64,000 nucleotides of DNA, taken from positions 62,001 through 126,000 of the forward strand of contig BSBK01009263.1 in assembly GCA_027943335.1 (NCBI GenBank), written 5' to 3'. The stretch comes from Chamaecyparis obtusa. Taxonomy: Eukaryota > Streptophyta > Pinopsida > Cupressales > Cupressaceae. Below, one piece after another: positions 48,354 through 59,753 of the stretch. Every line of letters begins with the position of its first letter. The stretch's first letter is position 1. The translations under genes and the position numbers were made by a program. Under the pieces are notes generated by a model. That model was not told the DNA's origin, ran no database searches, and saw only the letters and a program-made list of their open reading frames with translations.

Positions 48354-50952
48354 TGTTGGTGTCCAAAATGACGCTTATGCTCATAGGCTACCAATATAGC
48401 CTCAGATAGATTTTAGGAATGGTTATCTCCAAAATGTGAGGGGATCTTAGGATAACTAGACCAACTATAGGGGCAAGACTACCCTCTTCACTTCTGGCTC
48501 TACAAAACCAAGGCGGGTGCACCTAACCCAGTGAAAACTATACTTCACACACCAAGGACTGTGTTTGAATAACAGATCGATAGTAAGAAAGTACTAAATG
48601 CTAACCACACACTCATTGACTCTCCATTACTATAGGGTAGAACATTACAACCAAGGACTTACAACTTAGGGATGGTTCTTAACTTATATGTTTCAATCAT
48701 AAAAACCTCAATCAGTATAAGTTAACAAAAGAAATACTCATCTAGGCCAGTGCCTCATCCATTGGGTAGGATCTCTTAGACAAACTATACACACACACCA
48801 GACTATATCTGAGATTCAAAGCCATAAACACATTTACAATCTCCTTTACTGCTTATAGAATATCCTTACATAGACAAGAGATAAACCTATGTCCCATCTA
48901 GAGCATCATTTCATCTAATCCTAGATTACAACTCAAGACTGAAGACATACATAAATTAATATGCAATGAACTAGAATGTTCAAAATCTACCTGTATTGAC
49001 ACAAAGGAGAGAGAAGAATCATGTATCTATATTAAGTATGAAGAATCCTCAAGTGTATACAATCAGTCCAAGAAAACCATGCTTGCAAATTATAGCTTAG
49101 ACCTACAACTTTATTTCTATTGTCAACAAATACTAAAAGCAAATCATTACAATTCAGACTAAGAAGAGGATTCACGACCAAGAAGATTTGAACACCTAAC
49201 TCCCAATACCTCTGAATGATCATCAAAAATCCCTTTATACCAAGGGTGACAATACAAGCATAATGATCATTCAAAATTCCAAATTCAAAACTACCTAACA
49301 CCACTAAGGAGTTAATACAGACGCGCCAAGGACCAAGCCACAACTAGTGAGCTCAAAATAGTTCAAATTCAACATCTATCTATCCTTGTACCAATCCCAG
49401 GTACAAAATCATCATAAATCTTCCAAGAAATCTAGAAAAAATGAGCCCTACAACACGTCCTGAGTATAGTTTAATCACTTCCCCATGGTAAGACATTCCT
49501 CTGAAATCAATCATGGCAACTTGGACCACACTGCACCCATCAAAGCCACCAAAAAATCTAAAACAGCTGAAAAACATTCAATTCTCAGTCCTTTTGTCAC
49601 TCAAAACCCTCAAAATATTTGAATTTGAATTGTAACGTCTACTTTATGGCGTCAGCAGAGAATCGACGACCCACATTCAAATCCTGAGCAACTTTAAAAC
49701 ACTGTCGTCAGATCTCTTTAAAATTCATGGGCTTCCCTCTTAACAGTTTGTCTTTAGTCATGCAATTGTGTGGTCATGAAATTAACTGCCATCAGAAACT
49801 GGTTTACATTGTCACATGATCACAAGGCATCTTACTAACCCCTGTGATCATGCGACCACAATCTTTTAGCTGTGATCAACAGTCAACTATAAATCCCTTG
49901 AAAAATCCTCAGCCCCACCACTAGTCAACAACCACTCAAAATCAAGCACGTCAGCATGATGTAGCACATTGGACCCACTTCATAACTCTACAACCGTGAT
50001 ACTTCACAATAGTTGTTGCATGATCACATAGCTAGGAAAAGGGCTATGCGAACATGCGACAAACCGCCAGGCTTCTTCACTAATTGCGACCACACTTAGA
50101 GATTATGCGATTGATTGTCTCCCTTCCTTGAAATTTTTTCATTTGGAGATTTGGTGACTAAAGTCCTTATCATAGTCACCAAATGAATTTTTATCCATTC
50201 CCTGATCTAGCGACTGCAGGAAGATTTAACTGGGCCCACATAGGAGGATCAATGGATGTCACATGGTCACAAGGGGAAGGAACATTCCATGTGATCATGC
50301 GAAAACCACAAGATCTTCAAGCAATTGACAACCTGACCCCACCTGGGCCCGCTTATGCCACTTCATTAATTCCTTCAGCCAATGAGAAACCGCCACCTAT
50401 TCTAACATTTCAAGTGGACCTGCCTGCAAAGAAAAGCAACGTCATGAAAAAGAATCAATAGCTGTCATGATTTCGCAAGCCTCTGACACATCCCTTGCAA
50501 AAACACGACAACCATCAGATTGAGATGTTGTCAAAGACGGGCCCAAGGAAATATAAAGCCGAGGACATAGGAAATAAAAGGCACAGGGACTTAGGAAAAA
50601 TTTAATTTGTAGGGTGCTGAAGACTTAGGAAATATTAAAAGGGGGCCTGACATAAACTTTAGTCGCATGATCATTTAGAATAAAAAGGGCACATGCGATC
50701 ATGCAACAAAGGGGTTTTTTAAACCTAACCATGTGACAAGTAAAGGACTTCTAAAAGGCACATGCGGATTAGAGTTTTAAGTGGTATGAAAAAGCAACAC
50801 TGAAATAGAACAAGGCTAGGGTAGTCTAGGGTATTTTTACCAACAGCTAGAAATATGAATATTTGCCAAGGGCTTAAACCAGAAACCTAGAAAATACTGC
50901 AGAGACTAGAATAAAAGGGCTAGAGCCATGAAATTTTTTACAAGTGCTAACA
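48354..50952 (-). repeat. 5' LTR of the Tat-like gypsy element
   Basis: 2599 bp, pairs with 38728-41330; followed in element orientation by the primer site. The open frame 50183-50461 within it is a chance frame. Confidence 0.95.
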
Positions 50953-51135
50953 GTGGGGATAATAGCATATGTGGTATGATATCCTCTAAGCTGATTTGGA
51001 TTATCTCCTATGAGATCCTCTAAATGGCGAGGGTTTGAGACTAGTTCATCTTCTGAAAGTGGGGGATTGTTTGGAGGTGGTTCTGGATTATTTATGGTAT
51101 CAGTGGGAGGGTTTTTTGATTGATTTGAGTCCATG

Positions 51136-51611
51136 TCTGATTACAATTAGAACCCAAATAGATAATTACAATCAATTTAAAAAAAAAAAAAAAAAAACTC
51201 ATTTAAACCCTAGTTTTTATATAAAAAACTACAAATTTTAATTAAAAATAATAAAAATTTAACTTACCTTTTCTTGTTGAGAAAATCAAATATGAGAATC
51301 AATCGGATATCCGAAACCTAGAGCTATGTTCAATGTTTTCACAATGAAAATGTTGAACGTGGTCACAGGCTAGAAATATAATTTTTTGGCAAAAATCAGA
51401 TATCCGATAATATTGAATATCTGATAATATCAAATATCTAATATTATCTAATATCCAATTAGGCCCGTTCTTTGGATTTTGGCTTGGCCACGTGTACTGA
51501 CACCCAGGCCTACTAAAAAGTCAGCAAACTTTTTAGTTCACTTTTGGATGAGTGAAAAGTTTATTTTTTCACATCAGCACTTTTTGGCATACCATGATCC
51601 TACACATACCC
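51136..51611 (-). repeat. 5' terminal region of TIR element B
   Basis: From the TIR (inverse of GGGTATGTGTAGGATCATGG, ending 51611) inward: shared text with copy A (ttcactcatccaaaag, gtgtcagtacacStggcca), a series of GATAT-type repeats at about 51400-51465, a conserved imperfect hairpin (gttcaatgttttc .. gaaaatgttgaac, 51332-51362), a leader intron (GTAAGT at 51267, acceptor AG at 51138-51137) and the start codon at 51134. Confidence 0.8.
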
Positions 51612-51615
51612 TCTT

Positions 51616-52233
51616 GAAGATTGAGAAGTCAAGTCTTTCTTGTCAATGAGAGGTGTTTCCTATTTACTTTACCTTTTGAATGACAATTAGTTTTTCCATA
51701 TCATTAATGATGGATGTTAATTTATTTAATTTTTCTCTGTGAACTTCATTTTTCCAAAAACAAAATGCTTCAACACTGAAAAAAATTTACATATATTCTT
51801 ATGGATGCTAATAAAGTATCTTCCATCATCTTTTTATCATTTTATATATTTGAAGAGAGTGTAGTCATCCCTGATCAAATGCATTTTCTAACAGATTTCC
51901 ATGATTAGCATGGAATACGTGTTTGAATACGATTCTCTTTCAAATGTAGAAGGAAGGAAGAATTTCCTATCCAATCTAATGTGAAACATTTTATTTGTAA
52001 TTTATCTTTTAAACCACATTTAATTATAATTATATTTTTTATTGATGTAAATTTATTTCTACTTTTTAAGCCAAAGGTCTAAGCTTTTATTGTTTTTTAT
52101 TCTCTTCTTTTCTAATAAGTGAACTTCAATTATTTAGTATTAAAAAAATATAAGATATTTTACCAATGAAAAGAAAATATTGTTTTGATAATCAAGAAAA
52201 TATATGTCTATCAATATAATCTCACATTGAGTA
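51616..52233. other. Flank between TIR element B and the 10 kb retrotransposon; no gene seen
   Basis: About 600 bp of AT-rich DNA. A 14 bp word at 51626-51639 repeats one at 17455-17468 on the far side of B. Nothing else recognisable. Confidence 0.5.
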
Positions 52234-52238
52234 CATAT

Positions 52239-53239
52239 TATATGCACCCTAAAATGGTCGCCTACACTATGGGCCCCATTTCTGCAATTTATCAAATCCC
52301 TGAATCAATATTTTCAAATATCAACAATATCAATTTCCTTGATCAAATCATAATCAATTCAATATTTCTTAAAGTTTGAGCCTTATTTAATTTAAAAGAG
52401 AAAAAATAAAAATCTTATTTAATTAAAAGAACAAAATCTCTTTTAATTAATTAAAAATCCCTTTTAATTAAACAATAAAATCACTTTATCTTAAGTTTTT
52501 ATTTAATTAAAAGGAATTTCCTACCCTTTTATTTAAATAAAAAATCCTAACTTTTCTTCTTATCTTATGTTGCACAAATAAAGCACTATTCTTATTTTAT
52601 AAAAAGAGAAAAAACATTTTTTATCTTACGTGGGACACAAAAATCAACTCTTATTTTCTCATTGGAGGATATTTGTGGACAAGGATCAAGCTTTTTTTTT
52701 TCTCCACCGTTGATTAAGGCTTTGGCCTCTTAAACACAATGGTCCATTCCTTTTCACTTCCTATAAAAGAAGAGCTCTCTTCTTCATTTTCACATCTTAG
52801 GTTTTCATGCTAATGTTATGCTGCAAGTTTTCTAGGTCATTTGGAGCTCTTTGAAGACATTCTACATCCAAGCTTTGAAGACTTGTTATTGCATTTCATT
52901 GTAGTTGCATATTTCCTTTCTTAGTTGCATTATCATGGCATATTAGCTTAGATTTCCTTTTATGCAATAGATTAACTTGCATTGTCATATAGATTTGCAT
53001 TGCATTGCATACATTTGGTTTCATTGGACATATTGAAATTCTTTCCCTTGTCTTTGATTTAAAATCTCTCATTGTGTGATTGACTAGCAAGGTCATGAGT
53101 TTATAGCTCTAGCTAAGAGCAATTTTACAAATTTTACAACTCCATGCATAAAGAGCTATGGATCAATTTGTGAGGGCTCATTCTTGAGTTTTCTTTCATG
53201 TAAGGATTCATAGAAGTGTGGTCACATTTTTACCACATA
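52239..53239 (+). repeat. 5' LTR of the 10 kb element
   Basis: Begins TATATGCACCC (TG decayed), ends ACCACATA. Contains a TATA box (tataaaa, 52762-52768) before a pyrimidine-rich leader and many attaatta blocks. Mirrors 61257-62256 with scattered single-base changes. Confidence 0.93.
52762..52768 (+). promoter_or_regulatory. LTR TATA box
   Basis: TATAAAA followed by gaagagctctcttcttcatttt, a typical plant LTR promoter/leader layout. The 3' LTR copy is at 61789-61795. Confidence 0.65.
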
Positions 53240-53243
53240 TGTT

Positions 53244-53261
53244 TGGCACCCACCATGGGGC
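53244..53261 (+). promoter_or_regulatory. Primer binding site of the 10 kb element
   Basis: TGGCACCCACCATGGGGC begins four bases after the 5' LTR. It resembles the TGGCGCCCACCGTGGGGC site known from plant gypsy elements, with two C/G-to-A/T changes typical of decay. It supports a gypsy origin. Confidence 0.75.
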
Positions 53262-54529
53262 AACCCACTTTTACATGCTAGTTTTGATTATTTTTGGAAC
53301 TAACCCTTGTGCAGATTTGTTTGGAGATGGAAAACCTTAGATTTCTAAAAATTTGATCATATCTTCCAAATGGCTTCATTTTTTTATTTGAAATTTTTTT
53401 TACAAGTAGGCGACATATCAGAAAATCTCTAAAAAAAAATTTAGATTTTTCAGAGGTGATTTGTATTTTTTATGATTTTTTCTTGATGTTTCATAAAAAA
53501 TTGATTTTTAGCGCACATCAGTGTATTTTTCAAAAATGTTTACATTTCTAAATTTTTTTTGAAATTCTATAGGGAGTCCATTCATTGTGTTTTTAATTTA
53601 GAAATCATATCATAGCTCATTTGGTCAATTTATAAAAACTAGTCTATTTTGGTAAAATGGGTCTCTAGGGTACAAATAAAGAGTTTTTTCTAAAATTTTT
53701 ACATTTTTGGAAAGCTCTCTATTTTTTGATAGAGGTCTCTTTTTTTCATTTTGGGTTTAGGGTCCGAATTCATGTGGTAAAAATCAGTCTTGTTGACTAG
53801 GTCAAATGCAAAAAAAATAAAATTTTGTGATGGGTATGCACTTATTTTTCATTGTTCAATGCATGATATGAGTTATCATTTGGATTATTTGTTAGTTATC
53901 ATTTGTCCTAAAAATTTATTTTCAGATCTAACCCTAGGGTTTGCATAAGTTGGATATACATTGCATATCTTGTTTGCTTATTTTCTTGTCTTGTTCATTT
54001 GAAGGTACTCTTGCTTTCATGGAAAATGCTTAAAACAAAACGTTGGACTTAAGGTACTTTGTTCCATCTCTACAACATTTAGATTTTGAGATTAAAATTG
54101 AACCTCTCATGTGTTTGGCTTGAGTGTTTACATGCTTTCATAGAACACATTTCAATTGATGCTCTTAATGGGAAATGAATGAACATAGATTTGCTTTCAT
54201 ACAAGTTTGTGTAAGTGAATGCTTGTGTTTAAACCTTAAGTAATTCTTGGTTCCAATATCAAATATCTCATTGAGTGATTGAGGGCATGAATTGATTCCT
54301 TTTTTACATAAGGAGTTAAATGCACCACTTTGTGGACTCACTCTATGTTTACTTGGAAAGTTAAATATTCCATTGTTCAACCCTTTTTCATTTGTGAGTA
54401 GTATTGATAAGCAACTTTAGATTACTTTTGATTGAGCTTGTTAGCTAAATTGGGTGTTGGACTCACTTATTTCTAATCGCCCCTCATTATTTTCTCTTTG
54501 GGTGCAAGGTCAGCATTCATACATGGGGG
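53262..54529 (+). other. Leader of the 10 kb element; no coding region
   Basis: T-rich leader with no frame of note. It shares a texture of long T and A runs with other gypsy leaders. Isolated forms of the downstream 44 bp repeat appear near 54310-54370. Confidence 0.6.
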
Positions 54530-55058
54530 AGGGGTCTACTTGAAAAGAGCGTTAAGTGTTCCACAAAGTTTTGCCCTTTTTATACTTTCTTGATCTCATT
54601 AGTTTTCTTAAGTGTGGACTCACTTTGAGTTGATGTGAGGAGTTAAATGTTCCACTTTTGGGCTCACTTTGAGTTGATGCGAGGAGTTAAATGTTCCACT
54701 TTTGGAATCACTTTGAGTTGGTGTGAAGAGTTAAATGTTCCACTTTTTACTCACTTTGAGTTGGTGTGAAGAGTTAAATGTTCCACTTTTGGACTCACTT
54801 TGAATTTGTGTGAAGGGTTAAGTGTTTCACTTTTTGGACTCACTTCACATTCTCTTGAAGGTTAAATGTTTCACTTTTGGACTCGCTTCACATTCTCTTG
54901 AAGAGTTAAATATTCCACTTTTGGACTCGCTTCACATTATCTTAAAGGGTTAAATGTTCCACTTTTGGACTTGCTTCACATTCACTTGAAGGGTTAAGTG
55001 TCCCACTTTTGGACTCACTTGGCATTTACTTAAAGAGTTAAGTGTTCCACCTTTAGTG
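54530..55058 (+). repeat. ~44 bp tandem repeat, about ten units, in the leader
   Basis: Unit type gagttaaatgttccactttt followed by ggactcactttgagttgRtgtga, spacing 44 bp in the first four units; later units carry 'cttcacattctcttgaa' instead, spacing 44-46. Degenerate; no coding frame kept. It lies between primer site and reading frame. Confidence 0.9.
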
Positions 55059-55894
55059 CTTTAAATACTTTTGATAGTGAATTACTTAATTTAATTTTTA
55101 GAAGGCCTACTTGGGGACACACCACCTCAAGGGATGACCTTAACTCCCATGTTCCAATGGAGTATAAATAGCGGGTGGTGAATCGAAAGACACCTCTCTT
55201 GGGAATTGAGTTTGATATCAGTCTTGGCTAAGCTTCAAAGAACTTTATACCTTTGAGAAGTGAAGGAGGAGATTTGGGTTACCATCTCCCCTCGGCTGTG
55301 TGATTTTGAATTCTTCTCATCTATGGATTTGGGCCTCACGTACCTTGTGTATATCGAGGACTCCGCTTAGAAAGCTATGTATATCCTTGTAGACAACTTG
55401 TTAAGGTGTCATGTTTTATGTGTCTGCTAAAACATTTTCAAAAACATACACAAGTAGAATCTTTAAGGAGTAGCATACTAAGTCACTATCTCTGTTCATG
55501 CACAAGGTTGCTTTGTCCCTTTCCCATTGCTTGAAGATTGTTGGCTTGAACTCCCTGGTTGCTGTCCTATGTGCTTGATCATCATTGCAAAATATTTTGA
55601 AAGATCTAATTGGAATATTGAAACTAACTTCTGTCCTACTGTAGTGAGTTCTCCTTAGAAGCTTGGTCTTCCTTGGTTAGTCTAGGTCAGATCCTAGGTG
55701 CTATTGTGTTGCTCAACATCTCAATGAATGTTATGGTATCAATTGCACAAGATGACTCTTAGTCTTCTTCTTTCCTCTCCATTTTACATGTTCTTCTGAA
55801 GTCTTCTATTCCCATGGGAAATTCTTCTTCTTCTTGATTTCTTTTCCTCTTATTATCTAGTCTACTTTCTTCTATTCATTTATTCATTTCTTCT

Positions 55895-58393
55895 ATGCTT
55901 GATTCCTCCTCTTCTAGAACCATGAATTTCAACTATCTTGTTAAGGAACCTCTCTTGAGAATAGATGATCTTGAACTCATTGCTCAATTTGAAGAGTATC
56001 TTTATTCCTCCAATAGTCCCTTCAAATATCTCATGGGTGATAAACTTATGGGAAAAATAAAGGAAAAGATGATTAAATCAGATGCCTTTGCTAGGATCAT
56101 AGACATGATCATATCACAACCTCCTTCTTCTAAATGTTCTTCATCATCTAATTTTTCTCGTTCTTCTTCATCTTCCAAATCTTACCATGACTCTTCTAAA
56201 CATTATTCACATTCTTCATTATCCAAGTCTTCTTCTTCCACTAAGTCTTCAATTTCCTCTTCTTCATGATCTTGTTCTTCTTCTACTTCTCCCAAGAGTC
56301 TTACTTCTCTTCAGAAGACATACCATCAAGAGCAACATGATAGTCCTTATGATGTCTCTTCCACAAAGAGTGACACACCCACCTATGATGACTATGATGA
56401 CTATGATGATGGACAATGTAGTGATGCCCATGAAACTTCTATTCCTAAGCATCATCCTCATGGTACACTTGTGATTTCTAAGGGGGAGTCGTATTGGGTA
56501 GACTATGATGGTGATCCATATGACTCTAAATTTGAAGAATTTTTTGATGATTTTTGCAAACAATACAATATTCCTACTGAGGAAGAGAAAATCTACAGCG
56601 CTGATTTCAAATGTCAAAAGAATCTCTCCTCTAAAAGTTCTCATGCTGAAATTAAAGGTTGCGCTCTCAAGAAAGATCATATTAATGTTGAACCTTTGTC
56701 TTGTGATGGTTCCCTTCCATCCCATACTTCATCCAATACTCATACATTTCCTAAAGCTTCCAATTCTTTCAAACCTTTCACAAATCTTTCATCCAATTCA
56801 AATCCTAATGTTTTTCATGCGGTTCCCTATAGTTATTCTCAAGGGCCACCTCTTAAAGATACTCAAGCTAAAATTCACTTGGCTGAAAATACTTTCAATA
56901 AGGCTAAACCTAAGGAACCTAAGCCTTTATGCGCTATAATGCCTACTTCAGCTAATCCTTCATTATCTTTTCTAAAGTCTTCCATACAAGCCCAACATGC
57001 TTCCTTGTCCTTAGAAGTGGCTCCATGTCAAGAGGACTCGAAAAATGCTAAAGAAAGAAACATAAAGAAAGATCAAGATCAGGAACCCTCCATATCATCC
57101 AATTATTTTCATAATATTTCTCATCCATTTCATGGTTCTTTTAATCTTCTACGCCCTTCATGTCTTAAGTCTTCTCCTAAGCAAGATCAAGTTACTACTT
57201 ACACCATTGAGCTTATTGACAATGAAAATAACCTTCCCCCCCTTGCACTTTCCAAACATGATACTTCCATTGAGGTTATTGAAAAGGATGTTGTTACTTC
57301 TAATGTTAAGCCTATTGAAAATCAAGAAAAAAATGATGCACTTATGCTATCCAAAGATCCTTGTCAAGATCAAAGTATTTCATCTTCTTGTTCTACTGCT
57401 CCATGTTCACTTCCACTTTCTACTCTTCCTAAGTCTTCGCAAGCTTTGAATGATCCTATCAAAGAAGGTGCTCCTATTCAAGATGTGCATGATCCTGTTA
57501 AAAATTCTAATGCTCATTCCAAAGATGCTGATGTCCTTGGTTGTCATATAGATGTTGATGAACTTACTGATTCTCCTTTTGCATCTTCCGCATCTATCCT
57601 TGGACCTCCTCCACTAATACTAAGGGCTTCACGTCTTCCTTCCATCTTGGGTCCTTATGTCCCTTAACTTTCCCCTCATAACTCTCCTAATTCATCATCC
57701 ATCTTGGGTCCTTACGTCCCTCCATCTCCTATCTTTCCTCAAGATCAACATAGATGCATACCCTTGAATCATTTTCATCCTCTTACCCATCTAAACCAGT
57801 CATATCTTCCTTCTTCTTCCACAAGTCCTAAGTCTTTTGGAAGTAACTTGAATGTTCAATACAAGAAAAAGAAGCAATACAAGAATCCATCAAAAAAAGA
57901 AGATCACCATGTCTTCTCTAATCGACATGGAGGCATAAAGTCAAAAGAGATATCTAAAAAGAAAACTACAAGACAAGTATGGGTTCCAAAATCCATCATT
58001 CAAGGTATTCTCTCTAAATCATCAAAAGGAAATAAAAAGCCTAAGGCTATATGGATTCCAAAGTCTCTCTTGAGAGAGTCTCATGTTGAACAACAAGTAA
58101 AGTTGACATTCAAGCTTCCAAAGGCTTCCACTTCATCTTCTTCCAAAAACATTCTTCCATTCCATGCGCCTGAACTGCAACCTCTGCTAAACATTCACCA
58201 TATTCCTTCACTTATTCCTTCATTCAAATTCCCTCCATCCTCTTGCCAACCTTCAAGGTGTGTGTTGATGTTGATCTTGCCTTCCTTTCCATCTACCCTT
58301 TCACAATCCTTCCATTCATTACCCTTCTACCTTCTATCATTTTTCCTCATTTGCCTATTCCTCCTATCTTTCAGCCTCACTCGATTTGCATAA
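55895..58393 (+). pseudogene. Serine-rich 832-codon frame of unknown function in the 10 kb element
   Basis: One frame from ATG 55895 to a stop at 58391, broken only by TGA 56267-56269 and TAA 57665-57667; the two gaps and all three open pieces are in phase. Amino region: about 80 residues with alternating charged/hydrophobic pattern (LLRIDDLELIAQFEEYL, DKLMGKIKEKMIKSDAF). Then a long serine run (about codons 75-135), an acidic Asp/Tyr stretch (YDDYDDYDD), ESYWVDYDGDPYDSKFEEFF, a low-complexity Ser/Pro middle, duplicated ILGPYVP, and a basic end with two similar blocks RQVWVPKSIIQGIL and KAIWIPKSLL. No CCHC knuckle, protease or polymerase. It may be an unusual gag-like or accessory protein, or a captured gene. 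The long span with two stops argues for recent coding. Confidence 0.6.
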
Positions 58394-59684
58394 AACCTTA
58401 TCCTCCATTTTTTTTCTCTTCCATCTCCCTTTCCCTATCAACATTTTTGAGCATATCATTTTGAATCCTTGGAATATCATGGTTTATCCTTTGATGGAGC
58501 ATTATCTAAAAGCTTTCCTTCTTCCAAATAAAAATTATAAAATTCAAAAAAATAGAAAAAGAAAAAAAGAAAAAAATGAAAAAAATTGAAAATGTGCCAT
58601 GGTGAAAATTTGGAAACCGGCACCTTGGTAGAAAAAGTAAAGAGAAATAAATTCATCCTATGGTGAAAACCACTCCCTTGTGGTGCCTTGGATAAGTACC
58701 ATGATGAAAATTTGGCAATCAAGCATCATGCATAGTTCTTCTACATATTTTATCCATTCCATCTTCTCTCTTTGATCTTGACAAGGTTGAACTATATGCG
58801 AACATTTGGCTATCTTGTGAGCTATCTTACGATGATCTTGCTTTCATTCCTTTCATGTTTAGCTTTCATATTCATTTTCCTCCATTCAGTCTACCCTTTT
58901 TCCCCTTTGGTCTTGATCTAAAAAAAAAAAACAGAGAGTAACACACAATGCAATGAAGCCTCTTCACATGTCTACTCCTTTGGACTGCATCCTTCCTTCT
59001 TTTGCAGTGCACTTTTGTGACTTATCCTATGCTAGCCTCTCATTGCTTGTCCAAATGTGCTTTACATGACAATTTTTCCCTAGCTTGGGTACTCTTGAGG
59101 AGTTTTCCTTTGAGGATGTCTTCCCTTCACTCTCCTTCATTCTCATGTCTTCCATCTCTTCCACCAGCTTGCTTATCCATCTTGTCCTCCACATTGCTAG
59201 ATATTGAGACTACACGATGTGATCTTGCTTGGAAGTTTAATACCCATTCTATCTGGGGGAGTCCTTTGTACATACTTATTGATCTTGAAAAAATTCCAAA
59301 AAAAAAAATTCATATATGATGCTGAAAAAATCCTAAAAAGCATAAAAAGTCCTAAAAAAATACAAAAAAATAAAAAAATGCAAAAAAAATAGAAAAAGTG
59401 ACTTGGTGAAAACCTAGGAATAGGTGCCTTGGTAGCAAAATACAAAAAAAAAAGAAAAAAAGAAAAAATTGCAATAAATCCAAGTGGTGAAACCCTGGAA
59501 ACAGACGCTACTTGAGACCTTTGCACTCCTATTTTTTAGCATGCATCCTTGACGCTTAGCCACTTTCCATCATGCCTTGAACTTATTTGACTTAGTTTGG
59601 AATTGGTCTTTACCTTTGTCTAGGGGGCATACCTATTAGCATAGGTCCTTTAGGTGCATTTGTCTCTTGGGGCATTTCATAGCA
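58394..59684 (+). other. Non-coding 3' region of the 10 kb element with A-rich tracts and a recurring motif
   Basis: A-rich blocks (58530-58590, 58920-58932, 59280-59470) alternate with a recurring phrase of the type tggtgaaaaYctRgaaacMgg followed by caccttggta (near 58600, 59403 and 59482, with shorter forms at 58660 and 58700). At 58597-58631 the phrase closes on itself (ccatggtg / caccttgg). No frame is kept. Confidence 0.6.
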
Positions 59685-59753
59685 GGTGTTTTTCAACACC
59701 ACCCCAAACAGTGTTTTTCAACACTACCTCTGCGTCGAGTGTTTCTTAACACT
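59685..59753 (+). repeat. Three consecutive mini-hairpins
   Basis: GGTGTTTTTCAACACC (59685-59700), AGTGTTTTTCAACACT (59710-59725) and AGTGTTTCTTAACACT (59738-59753): three 6-7 bp stems with tiny loops in 69 bases. The second differs from the first by a paired (compensating) outer change. Confidence 0.85.

Larger units (their letters stand above)
38728..50952 (-). mobile_element. 12.2 kb gypsy (Tat-like) retrotransposon with extra RNase H
   Basis: Direct LTRs 38728-41330 and 48354-50952, each TGTTGGTGTCC to GTGCTAACA on the plus strand. Target duplication GTGGG at 38723-38727 and 50953-50957. Minus-strand order: primer site, gag, protease, archaeal-type RNase H, reverse transcriptase with its own RNase H, integrase. 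Gag through the extra RNase H (48145-44435) share one frame; the reverse transcriptase start (44255) is shifted, and 43659-41485 shares a third frame. LTRs differ at roughly 7-8% of sites in the first 230 bp I compared, so it is not recent. It sits in the main exon of element B's gene. Confidence 0.95.
36674..51268 (-). pseudogene. Multi-exon gene of TIR element B, unknown protein, interrupted by a gypsy element
   Basis: Leader exon ending 51268 (AAG then GTAAGT). Main exon from 51136 with ATG at 51134, split by the gypsy insertion at 50957/38728 and resuming at 38722 to a donor after 37894 (ATG then GTAAGG). Candidate downstream exons bounded by AG/GT: 37764-37697, 37592-37527, 37439-37359, 37259-37173, about 37053-36976 and 36841-36674 (ends MLIL-stop). 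Main-exon text parallels copy A (NLEDLIGDN-like start, GLDYDQVMNLNITKHNI, SPHNNLDAPFNFIKKLYDEF, NHGVGLGTSQDK, TYVPPP). It carries stops near 38269, 38230 and 38045. The later exons read as short coding blocks, for example VSQVATRGKCEGVRASSV and PSLPRTYIRSHVRVRR. I did not verify exon phases throughout. No known domain recognised. Confidence 0.5.
17488..51611 (-). mobile_element. TIR element B: large DNA transposon-like element, nested host of four other elements
   Basis: Plus-strand left end GGGTATGTGCATGATCATGG; right end is the inverse of GGGTATGTGTAGGATCATGG. Directly flanked by TCTT on both sides (17484-17487 and 51612-51615), which is AAGA in gene orientation. The gene reads right to left, so its 5' end is at 51611 and its 3' end at 17488. 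Removing nested insertions (A 27883-35579, gypsy 38728-50952, solo LTR with its guest 20595-26093, each with one target copy) leaves about 8.7 kb. B's ends match copy A over roughly 0.5 kb at the 5' side up to the ATG, and about 1 kb at the 3' side. A 4 bp duplication does not fit the usual plant superfamilies (hAT 8, Mutator 8-11, CACTA 2-3, Harbinger 3). I see no recognisable transposase. Confidence 0.75.

Noticed and set aside
56187..57449. Second-frame open stretches over the serine-rich gene (56187-56474, 56505-56939, 57132-57449)
   Set aside because: They overlap the longer in-phase frame and have a Leu/Met-rich composition typical of an out-of-frame reading.
58477..59526. Minus-strand Phe-rich frames (58722-58477, 59526-59197) as membrane proteins
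   Set aside because: They are translations of A-rich tracts read from the opposite strand.
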